Shown one piece after another: positions 11,092-23,985 of a DNA stretch of 54,505 bases. The notes beneath the pieces are model-generated. The model did not search any database. It was not told the origin of the DNA and worked only from the letters and a program-made list of their open reading frames with translations. A program made the position numbers and the translations under genes. Positions within the stretch are counted from its first letter, which is position 1; each line of letters starts with the position of its first letter. Origin of the DNA: Hirudo medicinalis (lineage: Eukaryota > Annelida > Clitellata > Hirudinida > Hirudinidae); NCBI GenBank assembly GCA_011800805.1, contig MPNW01000319.1:1-54505 (forward strand), read 5' to 3'.

Positions 11092-14000
11092 ATGGTTGAA
11101 TGGCGCGAATGTATCACGTGGATGGTGGACATTGGATTCCTTTCACCTGACCACGAACTCACAGAGAAATATACCGAATTGAGAGACTTGGCCTTTTTCT
11201 TGAGGGATGGAGTGGTCCTTTGTCATCTCATCAACAAAATTGTACCTGGATGTCTCGACCGCAGGAAGTTCAGTCCACTCCCACAATCGCAGGTTGCAAT
11301 TCAATTCTGAAAATTCTGCTTGTTGTGAATTCCACAATTTTGCCAACACAACTGCTTAGCTATTTACCTTCCTTTAAAAATTGATTATTAACATAAATAT
11401 TGTCATTGTGTTAATACCTAAAATCATGGATTCTAAAATTGTAGAATTCAAGAAATAAATTTAAAGAATGAAATGTATATTTACAATAAATACGAATGAC
11501 TGAAATAATATGCTTAATTTAACTGTATTTATGTTTTTGTTCCATGAGATTTTTGATTCTAAAATTTTTAAATTTGCCATTTTTAACGTCAATTGGTTTG
11601 CTTTGAGTTGGTGATAGTTGGTTTGGCATGGGCTTACCCTTGCGTGATGTTGAACAGCAATTATTACTTTTGTTCCTTCAAGTTTTCCTCTGCCAACAAC
11701 CTAAGGACATTCCAAGAATGCTGTTCCAAGGTCTTTCAGATTCCGATTTCCTTTCATTTTGATAGCAACAAGTTTGCCAGGTTGGACATCATGTGGAAGG
11801 TCCTGAAGTTCCTTGCTGAACTTTCCAGGAGATCAGAGGCGCTGACAGGAGTTTTGTGCGTTAATTTTATTTTTGTTTATTTTAAAATATTATTTAAAGG
11901 ATATATCCATGCCATATAACCATGTAATCGTTAGCCTGCAACTTGATTGAATGGTCTTGAATAGTTGTGGATGTTTACAGAAATCTTAACCTGATTGATT
12001 TAGAATGGTAATAATATAATTTAATTAAAATAATAATAATATAATTTAAATATAATTATAATAATATAATGTAAATACCATTATAATAATAAAATTTAAA
12101 TACAATTATTTATATTATTAATGTGTCAGAAGCACATAATTAAGATATTCCATCCTCAATAACGTCATCAGAATCTTAATTAATCTTCTTAATCAAGCAA
12201 AAATTGAAGTTCCATTGAATAACGTTTCTTCCTTGAACTCGTTTCAAGAATTCCAAACAAAATCCACGCCTCCCTTTATGTTATTGAAGGCTTGCATGTG
12301 TGCTTTTACGCTGTCACCAATGCGCGAGTAATTTGCAGATAAATAATTTTATAGATTTCTTAAGAATTAATATTAGAACGAGGTCATTCTAAATATTCTA
12401 AAATATAATTAATATTTAAATATTCTGATTCAAATGTTCTGATCTTATTAAAAAGACAATTGTTTATTTCCAATCCTGATCCCTTTGAGTCAGACGATTC
12501 AAATATTTCAAAAATTATTCTTGCGGTTCTCTAATTAAAATTAATATTTGTGTGGCTGTTTATAATAATAATATTTTAATAATTCAAATCACAATACAAA
12601 TTTACAACTCAGCCACACATTTTTATTTGATATTTTTCAGGCCTTTTTCTGTTAAATCCTCCAACTATTATAATTTCAAACCATGCCCAGAGTGAGTAAC
12701 GCATTATAACTTTGCAGATTGAATTATCTCTTATTTATTGCATTTGTTAATAATTTATAAAAAAAAAGAATATTTATCGTGAATCCTTAGAGAAAAGCAA
12801 TGCAAATACGGTTACCTGAGGATGGAGGACGATACGTATTTGAATGTTATGAACATTTTTGAACAAAACAGAAAGGTAAACATTGTTGACAAATGTTGTT
12901 AAAAATTATTTTAAAAAATAATCCAATTAATTATCTAATTAATAATCCAATCAGTAACATAAGTAATAACCCCATTAATAACCCGGGTATAACCAATTAA
13001 TAATCCAATTAATAGACTAATTAACATTCCGCATCACAGTAGACACCAAACGCTACACTGTTTGCGACATTGTTGATTAAAATGGCTTGGTTCAGTTACA
13101 ATTCGCAAGCAGTTGCTGAATTTATTGTCGTCTTAATAAGTTTAATCAATCATTTAATGAGTCGTGTTCGAAACCCAGCCTGCACTGCCGCAAGCACCCT
13201 TGGGAATGAGCACTATATAAATGGTTAACAAGAAGTGCCTCTGACGCTATGTATAGGGCGCTATATAAATGAACTACTACATTTACATTTAAATATTTAT
13301 TTGTGTTAATGAATGCTTGTATGTGATTTATCTTACAAATATTGTGTTATTTATTTTAAATTTTTGTTTCATATTTGTAATTATAATAATTATGTTACGG
13401 TTCTTGTTGGATTCGACAATTTGTTTGTGATTTCAAAATGCTTCACGTCCGCGAATTGCATTGTGAATTATTGCGCGAATTAATGCACTGTGAAAGATTT
13501 TGATTTTGAAGGCTGTTTTAGAAATTCAATTTTAAAGCCATCACCGATGGGGGTTTGACACATTTTGATGGATCGCAATGGAAGGGGCAAAGAAAGAATG
13601 AATATGTTAATGACTTTCCATTGGTTGAAAGAAAATGCAATCTAAAAATAAATATCTTCCACTGAAAGATGGATGGCGACATTCGGAAATTTTTGTACTC
13701 GATGAATTGAAAACCGGAAGTGGATGAATACTTTCCGTGGTGCAAAAGTGGAGTCATAAATCTCAGCATTTCTTCCTCAACATTATCTTGATATCCTTGT
13801 AATTCAGTTGTTGTAATTCTGTTGTAATTCAGTTGTTGTAATTCTGTTGTAATTCAGTTGTAATTCGGTTGTTGTAATTCAGTTGTAATTCGGTTTTGTA
13901 ATTCAGTTGTAATTCGGTTGTTGTAATTCAGTTGTAATTCGGTTGTTATTAATTCAGTTGTAATTCGGTNTGTTACATATTTGTAATTATAATAATTATG

Positions 14001-17000
14001 TTACATATTTGTAATTATAATAATTATGTTACATATTTGTAATTATAATAATTATGTTACATATTTGTAATTATAATAAATATGTTACTTATTTTTAATT
14101 ATAATAAATATGTTATTTGTTTGCAAAGAAACGTCCCGAGGACCTCCTGCAGAGATGCGTTGATGAATTGCTGGATACCGAGAGGAATTACAATTCTGTT
14201 CTCTCACTTATTGACGATGTTGGTTCTTACGCTCTGTTTAGAAATTATAATGAAACCATTTTATTTATAGAACCATATTTATGAATATATTCTGTTCATA
14301 TAATTCATCTTTTAACCTTTTTAAAGCCAGTGAGACGCTGACTCTGCGGCCTCAGACAGTTCTTTGACGAAATGTTTTGTCTGTCTGTTGGAAAGGGCTA
14401 TCGCTCTGAGAAAGGCGTACGTGGACCTGCCTACATGTCCTGTAGCACCGACTTCGATGGCGAAAAGATGGATACCATACCCTCTTGCCTCGAGATCCAT
14501 TGTGAGATCCAAATACCGGTCGCTCTTCAAAACATTGCTAAGATCCATCCTATCTTCCCATGGGACCGTCAATTCAACCAGGATAAAGGAGTCCGTCGCT
14601 GTTGACGCCAACACTAGGTCCGGCCGCTTGCCGCTCTCTTGCAGCACCTTGTGGCAATGCCTTTCTCCTTGCAGGTCTGCTGAGACTTCCCAATCTTTGG
14701 CTTTAGAAAGCAATTCCCTTCGTTGTTTCTTCGTTCTTTTCCTTGCGGTGTTGTGACGAGCCCTCTCTTAAGAAGTATATTCTTCTAGCTGGCGCAGTTT
14801 CACGGGCATTTGCCTGGGAGCATGCCGTCTTTGCCGCCTCGAGCACGATCTGCAAAANNNNNNNNNNNNNNNNNNNNNNNNNNNNNNNNNNNNNNNNNNN
14901 NNNNNNNNNNNNNNNNNNNNNNNNNNNNNNNNNNNNNNNNNNNNNNNNNNNNNNNNNNNNNNNNNNNNNNNNNNNNNNNNNNNNNNNNNNNNNNNNNNNN
15001 NNNNNNNNNNNNNNNNNNNNNNNNNNNNNNNNNNNNNNNNNNNNNNNNNNNNNNNNNNNNNNNNNNNNNNNNNNNNNNNNNNNNNNNNNNNNNNNNNNNN
15101 NNNNNNNCGTTCTTTTCCTTGCGGTGTTGTGACGAGCCCTCTCTTAAGAAGTATATTCTTCTAGCTGGCGCAGTTTCACGGGCATTTGCCTGGGAGCATG
15201 CCGTCTTTGCCGCCTCGAGCACGATCTGCAAAACATGATTGTGCCGCCAAGTGTAGCGCCCACGGATAAGGGCGTACGAGCAGGACGAGAGCACGTGCCG
15301 GAGTGACTGGGAACATCCATACAGGCTGCAGCTGGCGTCTTGAACTATCCCCACTTCTGCAAATTGGTTCGAGAAGGGAGTACATCATAAACCGATATGA
15401 TCATGAATGCCAAATGGAGGGGAGACATTCGCCAAATGTCTTTCCATGTGACGGATCTTTGGAGGACCTCATCCCATGTTGTCCATTTGCCTTGCTGTCT
15501 TTGTTGCACTACCAGAGCGATTCTTTCCTTTTCCATCTGTCTCCTTCTCTCCTGAATTATCATGGCTGCTTTGGCTGGTGCATCCAACTCCATCTCTCAA
15601 AGTGGCTCCATCCAACTCCATGATGATCAACCTGAATGGGCCCTCTTATTTCCACAAAATCCAAAATTGCCTGTGACTTCTCGATCTCCTCTTGCGCTCT
15701 GAATTTCCGTCCAGAACGAAGCTGCGGCATCACTTCGCGGACTCTGTTGTCTTTGGAGTTGTTGCGCGACCATAGTGTTCTGATTTTATATTCTTCAACA
15801 ATCGACCTGAGTGACAGCTTAGGAATCCAGGCTAAGGTACATTCTTTTGTGGAAAAACGCATAACAATTCCATTGAAGTATTCTTGAAGCACTTCAATTA
15901 CTACTCTAGGAACATGGTGAGCCTCCAGCGTTTTCCAAAGAAGTCGGCGAGGCACCGATCCGTAGGCATTGGCTAGGTCGAGCTGTGTAAGCTGAGTTGG
16001 TTTTTTTTTGCGTTTGAATCGCCTCCCATATCATGGTGGTATGCTCTATACAACCCGGCACTCCTGGGACTCCTCCTTTTTGAACTGAAGTGCCAATGTA
16101 CCTGTTCGCTGTCATGAACTCAGCTAGCCTTGCGGCCAAACATGAGAAATAGATTTTCCCTTCCACATTCAACAACGAGATTGGTCGAAACTGCTTAAGG
16201 TACTTGGATTCCTTTTCCTTAGGGATATAAACGCCCTCAGCTATTTTCCATTCGCCGTCAACTGAGGAAGTGGTCCAGGCTGTAACTATTTTAATATGGA
16301 GCAGTTTGAGGGTTCTCAGACATCTTTTATACAGCAGATATGGAACTCCGTTGGGGCTGGTCGCGGAGCGGTTTCTTGCTTTTTTTTTGACAATTCTTCT
16401 GACCTCCTCAATCGAAGAGACTGCTAGGCTGAATGGACATGTAGGCAGAGGTGCCTCAGAAATTTCAGTTCTCTCTGGAAGAGGACTGTTGCGGAGAGCG
16501 TCGGTGTATGTCTTGGTGAGGTTAAGCCTCTAACTCTGCTTGACTAACGGTTAGAGTTCCTGACTTTTGGGGTTCGATCAAAGACCTCCCATATCGATAT
16601 GGGTCTCTGAAAAATTCCTGTCTTGCTCGTCTTCTCTCGTATGTCTTTTGTCTGACCTTTTCTGCTTTTCTGCGTAAATATTGTTTAATATTTTATTGCG
16701 ATTAAATTAAAAGTGAATAACACCTTCTTAAACGATATATTAATATATCTGCTCATTAAGATATTAGCATTAAAGACTGGATGCTGCATTCCTTGCAGAA
16801 GTACTCTTTAAATAAATATTGAAATATTTATTTAGAAATTTTTGGAACCACTGAAATCCGTCTTGGACGAAAAGAATTTTAAAATGATTTTCTCAGAAAT
16901 AAAAGTAAATATTTCACTATTCTTGTCATTAATAATAATGATAATAATAAATAATTTGGAATAAATTAACTTGAAATTCCCAATAAAACTTCAGCCTCTG

Positions 17001-20000
17001 TTGAAAATCCACAAATCATTTTACGAGGAGTTACTCAAATCAACAGAAAAGGATTGCGTCTTCGACATCGCAGACGTTTTCATAAAATTCAAGGAGAAAT
17101 TTCTCATTTACGGACATTACTGCAAGAAACTGAAGTCGGTTCTCGACTTGTTGGAGTTGCTGAAAACGTCGAACGAAAGTTTCAAGGCGCATCTTCAGGT
17201 CGCAAACGTTCATTCGTTCGTTCGTGGACATTTTTCATTTCTGCTGCCATTAATTTCTACTGCCGTTTAATTAATTAAGTTTAATTAATAATTGAAAATT
17301 GATAAATGGAAATTAATAATTGATAAGTAATAATTAATAATCAATAATTGATAATTATTAATTGGTAATCAATAATTGATAATTATTAATTGGTAATCAA
17401 TAATTGGCAACCAATAAGTAATAATTGGTAATCAATAATTGATAACCAATAAATGATAATTGATAAATGCTAAATAATTTTTGCTCTTTATAATTTAATT
17501 TACCTCTAATAATAATGTTTGATCATATTAATTATTAATGTTATAATTCTGTAATTAAACAAAATAATTTAGTAATTTATTTTTATAATCCGTTTGATAA
17601 ACCTTTCGATTAGTTGTGTGAAACGAGTATCAAATCGAGGAGTTTCAAACTGCACGAATATCTCACAGTTCCAATGCAGAGAGTTCTCAAGTATCCACTC
17701 CTTCTTAAGGTTTAACATTCACATTAATTAACTAAATATTATTAATAATTAACTAATAAATAATATTCTTATATTTTTATAGCAACTAATAATTTAGAAT
17801 TTTGTTATAATTCACAGTTTGTTTTCATAAAAATCATTCAACCGATGCAGAACGAACGAATTAAATGTTGAATTCATCTTCTCAGGAGATGCTCAAACAA
17901 TCGAAAGGTTCGCAAACAAGATCTTTTGAAAAAGCCATCGAAGAAGCAGAAGTCTGTTCTTTTGATTTATTAGAACTTATTATTGTTTTTCATTAAAATT
18001 TATTATTATTATTTATTAGAACTTATTATTATTTTTATTAGAACTTATTTCGAAATATTTACTTTAAACGCACAACCTGAAAATATCTTTGTAAAATTTA
18101 GCTAAATATAATTACAAACGTTTTAAAATGTTTGTCCGAACAATATCTGGAGAATTACAGTAAAGCCTCTTCATGAGGAAATTGCAAGGAATCCAAAAAA
18201 TTCTAATTTGTTACGAGGAATTTGTATATAAGGAGAGTTTTTCTTGTTCGAACTTTTATTAATAATTCAATTTTAAGCATTAAAATGCGACATGATTTGT
18301 TAACAATTTTGTTGTTTTTTTTTAGTAATTTTAGACTTAAAATGGTCCAAAAGTTCACTTTCAATGTTTGACAGATGTTGATGGAAGTTTCACGTACTGT
18401 TGAATTCCTACTCTTTCTTCAAACTTCTTTTCAACTTTTCTTCAGTGTTTTCGTTTGTGGCAGCACTGTCATCTGAAAACTCAAACCCAGCTTTTCTCGA
18501 GCAATTTCTGATACCAATGTTATACATTACTTTCTTTTGAATTTCTGAAGCAACCCTCGGGAAGCACAACCATCTTTGAATCCTATCTGAATGGCAAGCG
18601 TCTTGGCTTTTGCTCTGAGCACCTCTGCAGACATTAGATCATTCTTTCCTCGCAGATCCAAAGAAATTTTGGCTATGCTTTCGCACTTCAGTTTTCTGTT
18701 GTTTAAATTTAAGTCTAGTGTCACTTTCTGCAGCCTTCTCTTAAAATGCTTATTTAGTTTTATTATTATTATTTATTTATTATTATTATGTAACTATTTT
18801 TATAAGTGCAATATTTTTATTTGGTTTTTACTAAAAAAAAACAAGAGTCCATAAAAATCGTTTCATAAGATAAAAATTTAATCTTTTTCAACATTTGAAT
18901 AATTTGAAGACAAAAACAATTCTGAATTTTTTTTTGTACAGGGTTTGAGTTATGTGGGGACCAAAATGCTTTACATTTTTGGATTAGAAAATTCTTTGAT
19001 GTGAATATTTTGAACACACAAAGTATTGAGATTTGACCGTAAAGTAGTTTTGTTGAAGTGATGTTCTTTAAAAAGAGGTTTCACTGTAACAAATGAAAGA
19101 TAATATGAAGATATAATATGATTAAATATAAGTTAATATGAAGATATAATGTGATTAAATATAAGATAATATGAAGATATAATATGATTAAATATAAGAT
19201 AATATGAAGATATAATATGATTAAATATAAGATAATATGATTAAATATAAGATAATATGAAGATATAATGTGATTAAATGTAAGATAATATGAAGATATA
19301 ATGTGATTAAATATAAGATAATATGAAGATATAATATGATTAAATATAAGATAATATGAATATATAATGTGATTAAATATAAGATACTATGAAGATATAA
19401 TATGATTAAATATAAGATAATATGAAGATATAATGTGATTAAATGTAAGATAATATGAATATATAATATGATTAAATATAAGATAATATGAATATATAAT
19501 ATGATTAAATATAAGATAATATGAATATATAATGTGATTAAATATAAGATACTATGAAGATATAATGTGATTAAATGAGAGATAATCAGTTTATTTGTTT
19601 TCGAAGGACTTGGCCTGCTATGTGAACGAGGTGGCACGTGACCACGACATCATGACACAAATTCAACAACTACAAACAAGGTCGCTTATCAGTCTTCCAT
19701 GTAACATTTAACTGCATATTACCTATTCCTTTATTTATAATTCGTTTTATAATAATAATAATTAATATTATATTACACTATATATTATTAATAATAATAT
19801 ATTAAAATATAATATATGATATTATATAATAATATAAATATTAGGTATTATTAATAATAATGTATTATAATTTTAAATATTGTAATAAACGACGGGGCTT
19901 AATTTATGCCGAGTTTATTGTTGGATTTATTCATCAAATATTCAGTTAACAAGTGAGTGGTATTACCTGTAAATACCACGCTTAATTAATAATCCTGAAG

Positions 20001-20517
20001 CCAGTTATTGCGTAACCATCAGTTGCATGATTATTTGTTGAATAAGAATGTTCTTCAATGTCAAGTATTTTTGTGGGCCTCGAGATTCTGTGAGATATTG
20101 TGTGTTCTTGTGTGATCTTGTATGATAATCAGATCACTTAGAGGTAGTCCCAGAAAGATTCTAAATACAACAACAAATTAATTAATAAACATAAACTCAA
20201 TTACGAAAATTAATTAATGGCCTTTCGCAGGGTTATAAAAATATGAACCTCCACATATCAAATAACGACAAATATAAAAAGCAATCAAAAATCAAAAAGC
20301 AAAGCCAGAATACAACACATCCACAAATTCAAGCTTCGTAAACTGTGAGCACAAAAATGATCTTCAAGAATATATTTGTAAATTGTATTAGTTTACTTGA
20401 TTAAATTATCAAATGAAATGATTGATTCTTCATAGTCCAATAAATTAATAATTTATTTTCCAGAATTAATGGATTACCGTCAGTGAGTAAAATCATTTCT
20501 TTAAGTTATTATTGTTA

Positions 20518-20556
<39 letters not shown>

Positions 20557-23500
20557 TCTCAATTAAATTCCGCCAATTCATTCGTTGAAAGTCAAACTTC
20601 CCACTTGAGATGCCAAGCATTGAAACGAATGTTCAAATGATTTCGTTTGAAGACACAAACTTATTTCCACGAACCACAATCGATCGAAATTGCTTTCATT
20701 GAATTCCGTTGAAAACATTTAAATTAATATTTAGTGATTTGTTGAGGTGGATTTGAAAAGTTTTGGACGAACAGTCAAGGATGGCGAGGTGCGCGTGAAA
20801 AAAAAGGATGCAAAAGCTTTCAAAATGAGGTTTGAAAGCCACGAATTTGAATTCCTAAACATTTTTACTATTTTTCATTATTTTAAAATCAAACTGTGTA
20901 AATAATGTAAATTGATATGTTATTGTAATTATAATATTATTGTGTTATAGCATCGAGAATAATTATGCAAATATTTATTTGTTGTTTTTAGAAGTAATTT
21001 AACTTTTAGTTTAAAAAATGAAACATTTAATTTCAAATTCAAATTGAAATTATTTTCAACATGCAGGCATTTGTTTCTCTTTGATAAGAAGTTGATAATC
21101 TGCAAACCGAAGGTACAACTCCTTTTCTGATTCATTTTATGAAATTTGTACCTGCGAATGTACCTTCGTTCAAACACGCTGAATGCAATCAATACAATCC
21201 AATACTGGGACATTGAAAATAAATATTGGATAAATATTATAATTTCATGTTCAAATAATACACAAATTATTGAATTTAAAATTGTTGATCAACAAAAATC
21301 CCCAGAAAAATGGCAACTTCATGTTCCGCGAATTGCACGACACGAAGAGCTTCAAAAGTGTTGATGTTCAAAACTCTCCTGGGAAGGTTTTCATATTATC
21401 AATATTCAAATATCACTCACTCATGTGATGACGATGACAGTGATAAGGATGATGAAGATGTCAATGATGATGGTAATGACGATTAGAATACAAACTCCCT
21501 TCCAGTTAATAACTGGAATCACTTTGCTGTTGTAATATAAGCGAATGTTTGCAGCTGGGTGTTCGAACTCAAACTTGTAAACTGAAATGTGGTTGTTTGT
21601 GTGGTTTCATACATCATGCAGTTGTTTGTGTGGTTTCATACATCATGCAGTTGTTTGTGTGGTTTCATACATCATGCAGTTGTTTGTGTGGTTTCATAAA
21701 TCATGCAGTTTCTGGATTAAAGAGAGTTTAGTTTTTCTATTTTGTAAGGAAACGTGTGTTTTTAATTTGCTAATTAATTATTAGTTGTTAGTATAAAGTA
21801 ATAATTTAGCGCAATTAATACAAATAATATTAAAGTCAATAAATTTTAATTTGGTTAAGTTATTGACAATTATTTGTTGATATTTAATTAATATTATTAT
21901 TCTGATTATTAACAACTCAAATTAAGAATTAGTCTTATCGATTACAAATTAATTATAATAAGATATTATTAATAGTATAATAAAATAATAATAATATTTC
22001 ATGTGTATTCAAGCATAATATGACCGATGTATGCCACAATAAATTTCAGAAGAAGTTCAGGTGCGTCGTGGAAAGATGCGATGGAATGAAGGACTTCATT
22101 CTTTTTTCGAAGTTGGACCTTTCGTCATGGGCCGCTGCTTTCAACGAAGCCAAGTGAATTTCCACTTTTTGTTTTCGAACAATTTCATTAATAGTATATA
22201 AATAATAATTTAATAATATGCTTTTCTCCTTCTGAAAACTTAATTCAAAACAACAAAAGTACTTTTACTTAAAATAATATTTTTTCGGAACGACACGTCA
22301 TTTGTTAATAACATAACATAACATGACATAGAATAGCATACCATAGAATAGCTCAGCACAGCCTAGCATCTCATAACATAACATGACATAAACTAATATT
22401 TGAAAGCATAACATAACATTTAAAACCACATCATAACAGTCTTCAAACTCTTAAATTTGATTTGTTGCACTGACTTTCAGTCAAAACAATTGTTCGATTA
22501 AATCATAACATAACTCATTAAATCAAAACACTAACACATGATTTCTTGGTACTTATGAGTTATTAATGAGCTAATTGTGTTATTTATTATTTCCAGAGAT
22601 AACTCCTCCCCCAAACACTCAGACAAACCAAACAGATATTTTCAACTCAATACTTTCACTGATACCAAAATATGCGATGTTTGCAAAAAACTCCTCAGGT
22701 GAAGAACATGTAATTATAAATATATGTGATTATATTATTTTTTAAATTATGTCATGTCATCATAAATTATATCACGTTAATAAAGAAATGTTATCATGTT
22801 ATCACAAATTATATCAGGTTATTGTAAATTATATCATGTGATATTATATTATAAGCATTAATAAATTTATTCCTATTTTCATTGACGGTAATAATGCATT
22901 GTAATTAAATCCATTATTAACAATGGAGTTACTTTAATGATAATACTAATTAATAATAATAATAATAACAAAAAACAATATATTAAAATTATACAATATT
23001 CGAATTCTTGGCAATAATTTATATTTTGCCTTACTTTATAACTGTTGAAGTCAACGAAAATTAAGTTTAATTAAGTAATTAAGTTTCCCACAAAATATGA
23101 TTTGAATCTTTCAAAGAAACAAAACTACTGTAAATTGTTTGATCCAATCACAGGGGTTTGTTCTTCCAAGGATATTATTGCGAAGGTCGGTTGTAACCGG
23201 AATTTTCATTTGCAACCAAGATGTCTTGTTATTACTGGATTAATAAGAAATAAATCAGTTACGATTAGTTAATTAGGATATAAGTTTATTATAAATAATT
23301 AAATCAGTAATTAATTATTAATTATTGCAATTACAATAATATATTGGTTGGTTGAAAATAACAGTTAACAATATAATATAGCATAACATAGCATAATAAC
23401 ATATTATAATATAACAATGTATAACCACAACATTCCAATAAAATTTAATTCTCAAAAATATTTTATTAATTCATTCCAGAGGACGACATCTCATCACACA

Positions 23501-23891
23501 AGGAATGTTTGGCTATCGCTCAACACATCGACACAAGTATTTTTGTTCTGCTAATGTTCCTTATTTAACCAAAAAACTGCCCTCTAACAATGTCAAAACA
23601 AACACATTTGAGTTCAAATAAAAATCAAGTAATATTTTGAAATGATTTTAAGTTATGTTGTAAGAACTTCATAAAATATGTTATTAGCATGTGTTTTATG
23701 ACATGTAAATGTGTTATTAAATTTATTAACATTTATTTCCAATTTATTCTTCAGGGACAAATTGTCTTCCAAAGCCCTTGGTAAACATTTCTTGATCTTG
23801 CAGGAGTAACTCGCCAATGTTTTTAATTATTCTATTCTACTATTATTATCGTTATTATTATTATTATTAATATTGTTATTATTATTACTGC

Positions 23892-23931
<40 letters not shown>

Positions 23932-23951
23932 ATTGTTATTATTATTACTGC

Positions 23952-23985
<34 letters not shown>

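Noticed and set aside
13518..13769. 83-residue minus-strand ORF in Vav intron 4
   Set aside because: There is no recognisable domain, splice context or repeat signature.
14743..15354. ORFs containing long runs of unknown residues
   Set aside because: They span the N gap and the false duplication.
16510..16640. tRNA-like GGGGTTCGATC segment beside the LINE
   Set aside because: Only a B-box-like string is present, with no convincing A box or copies in the window.
19221..19637. 138-residue minus-strand ORF rich in Ile, Leu and Tyr
   Set aside because: It is produced by the 33-bp minisatellite, whose length is a multiple of three.
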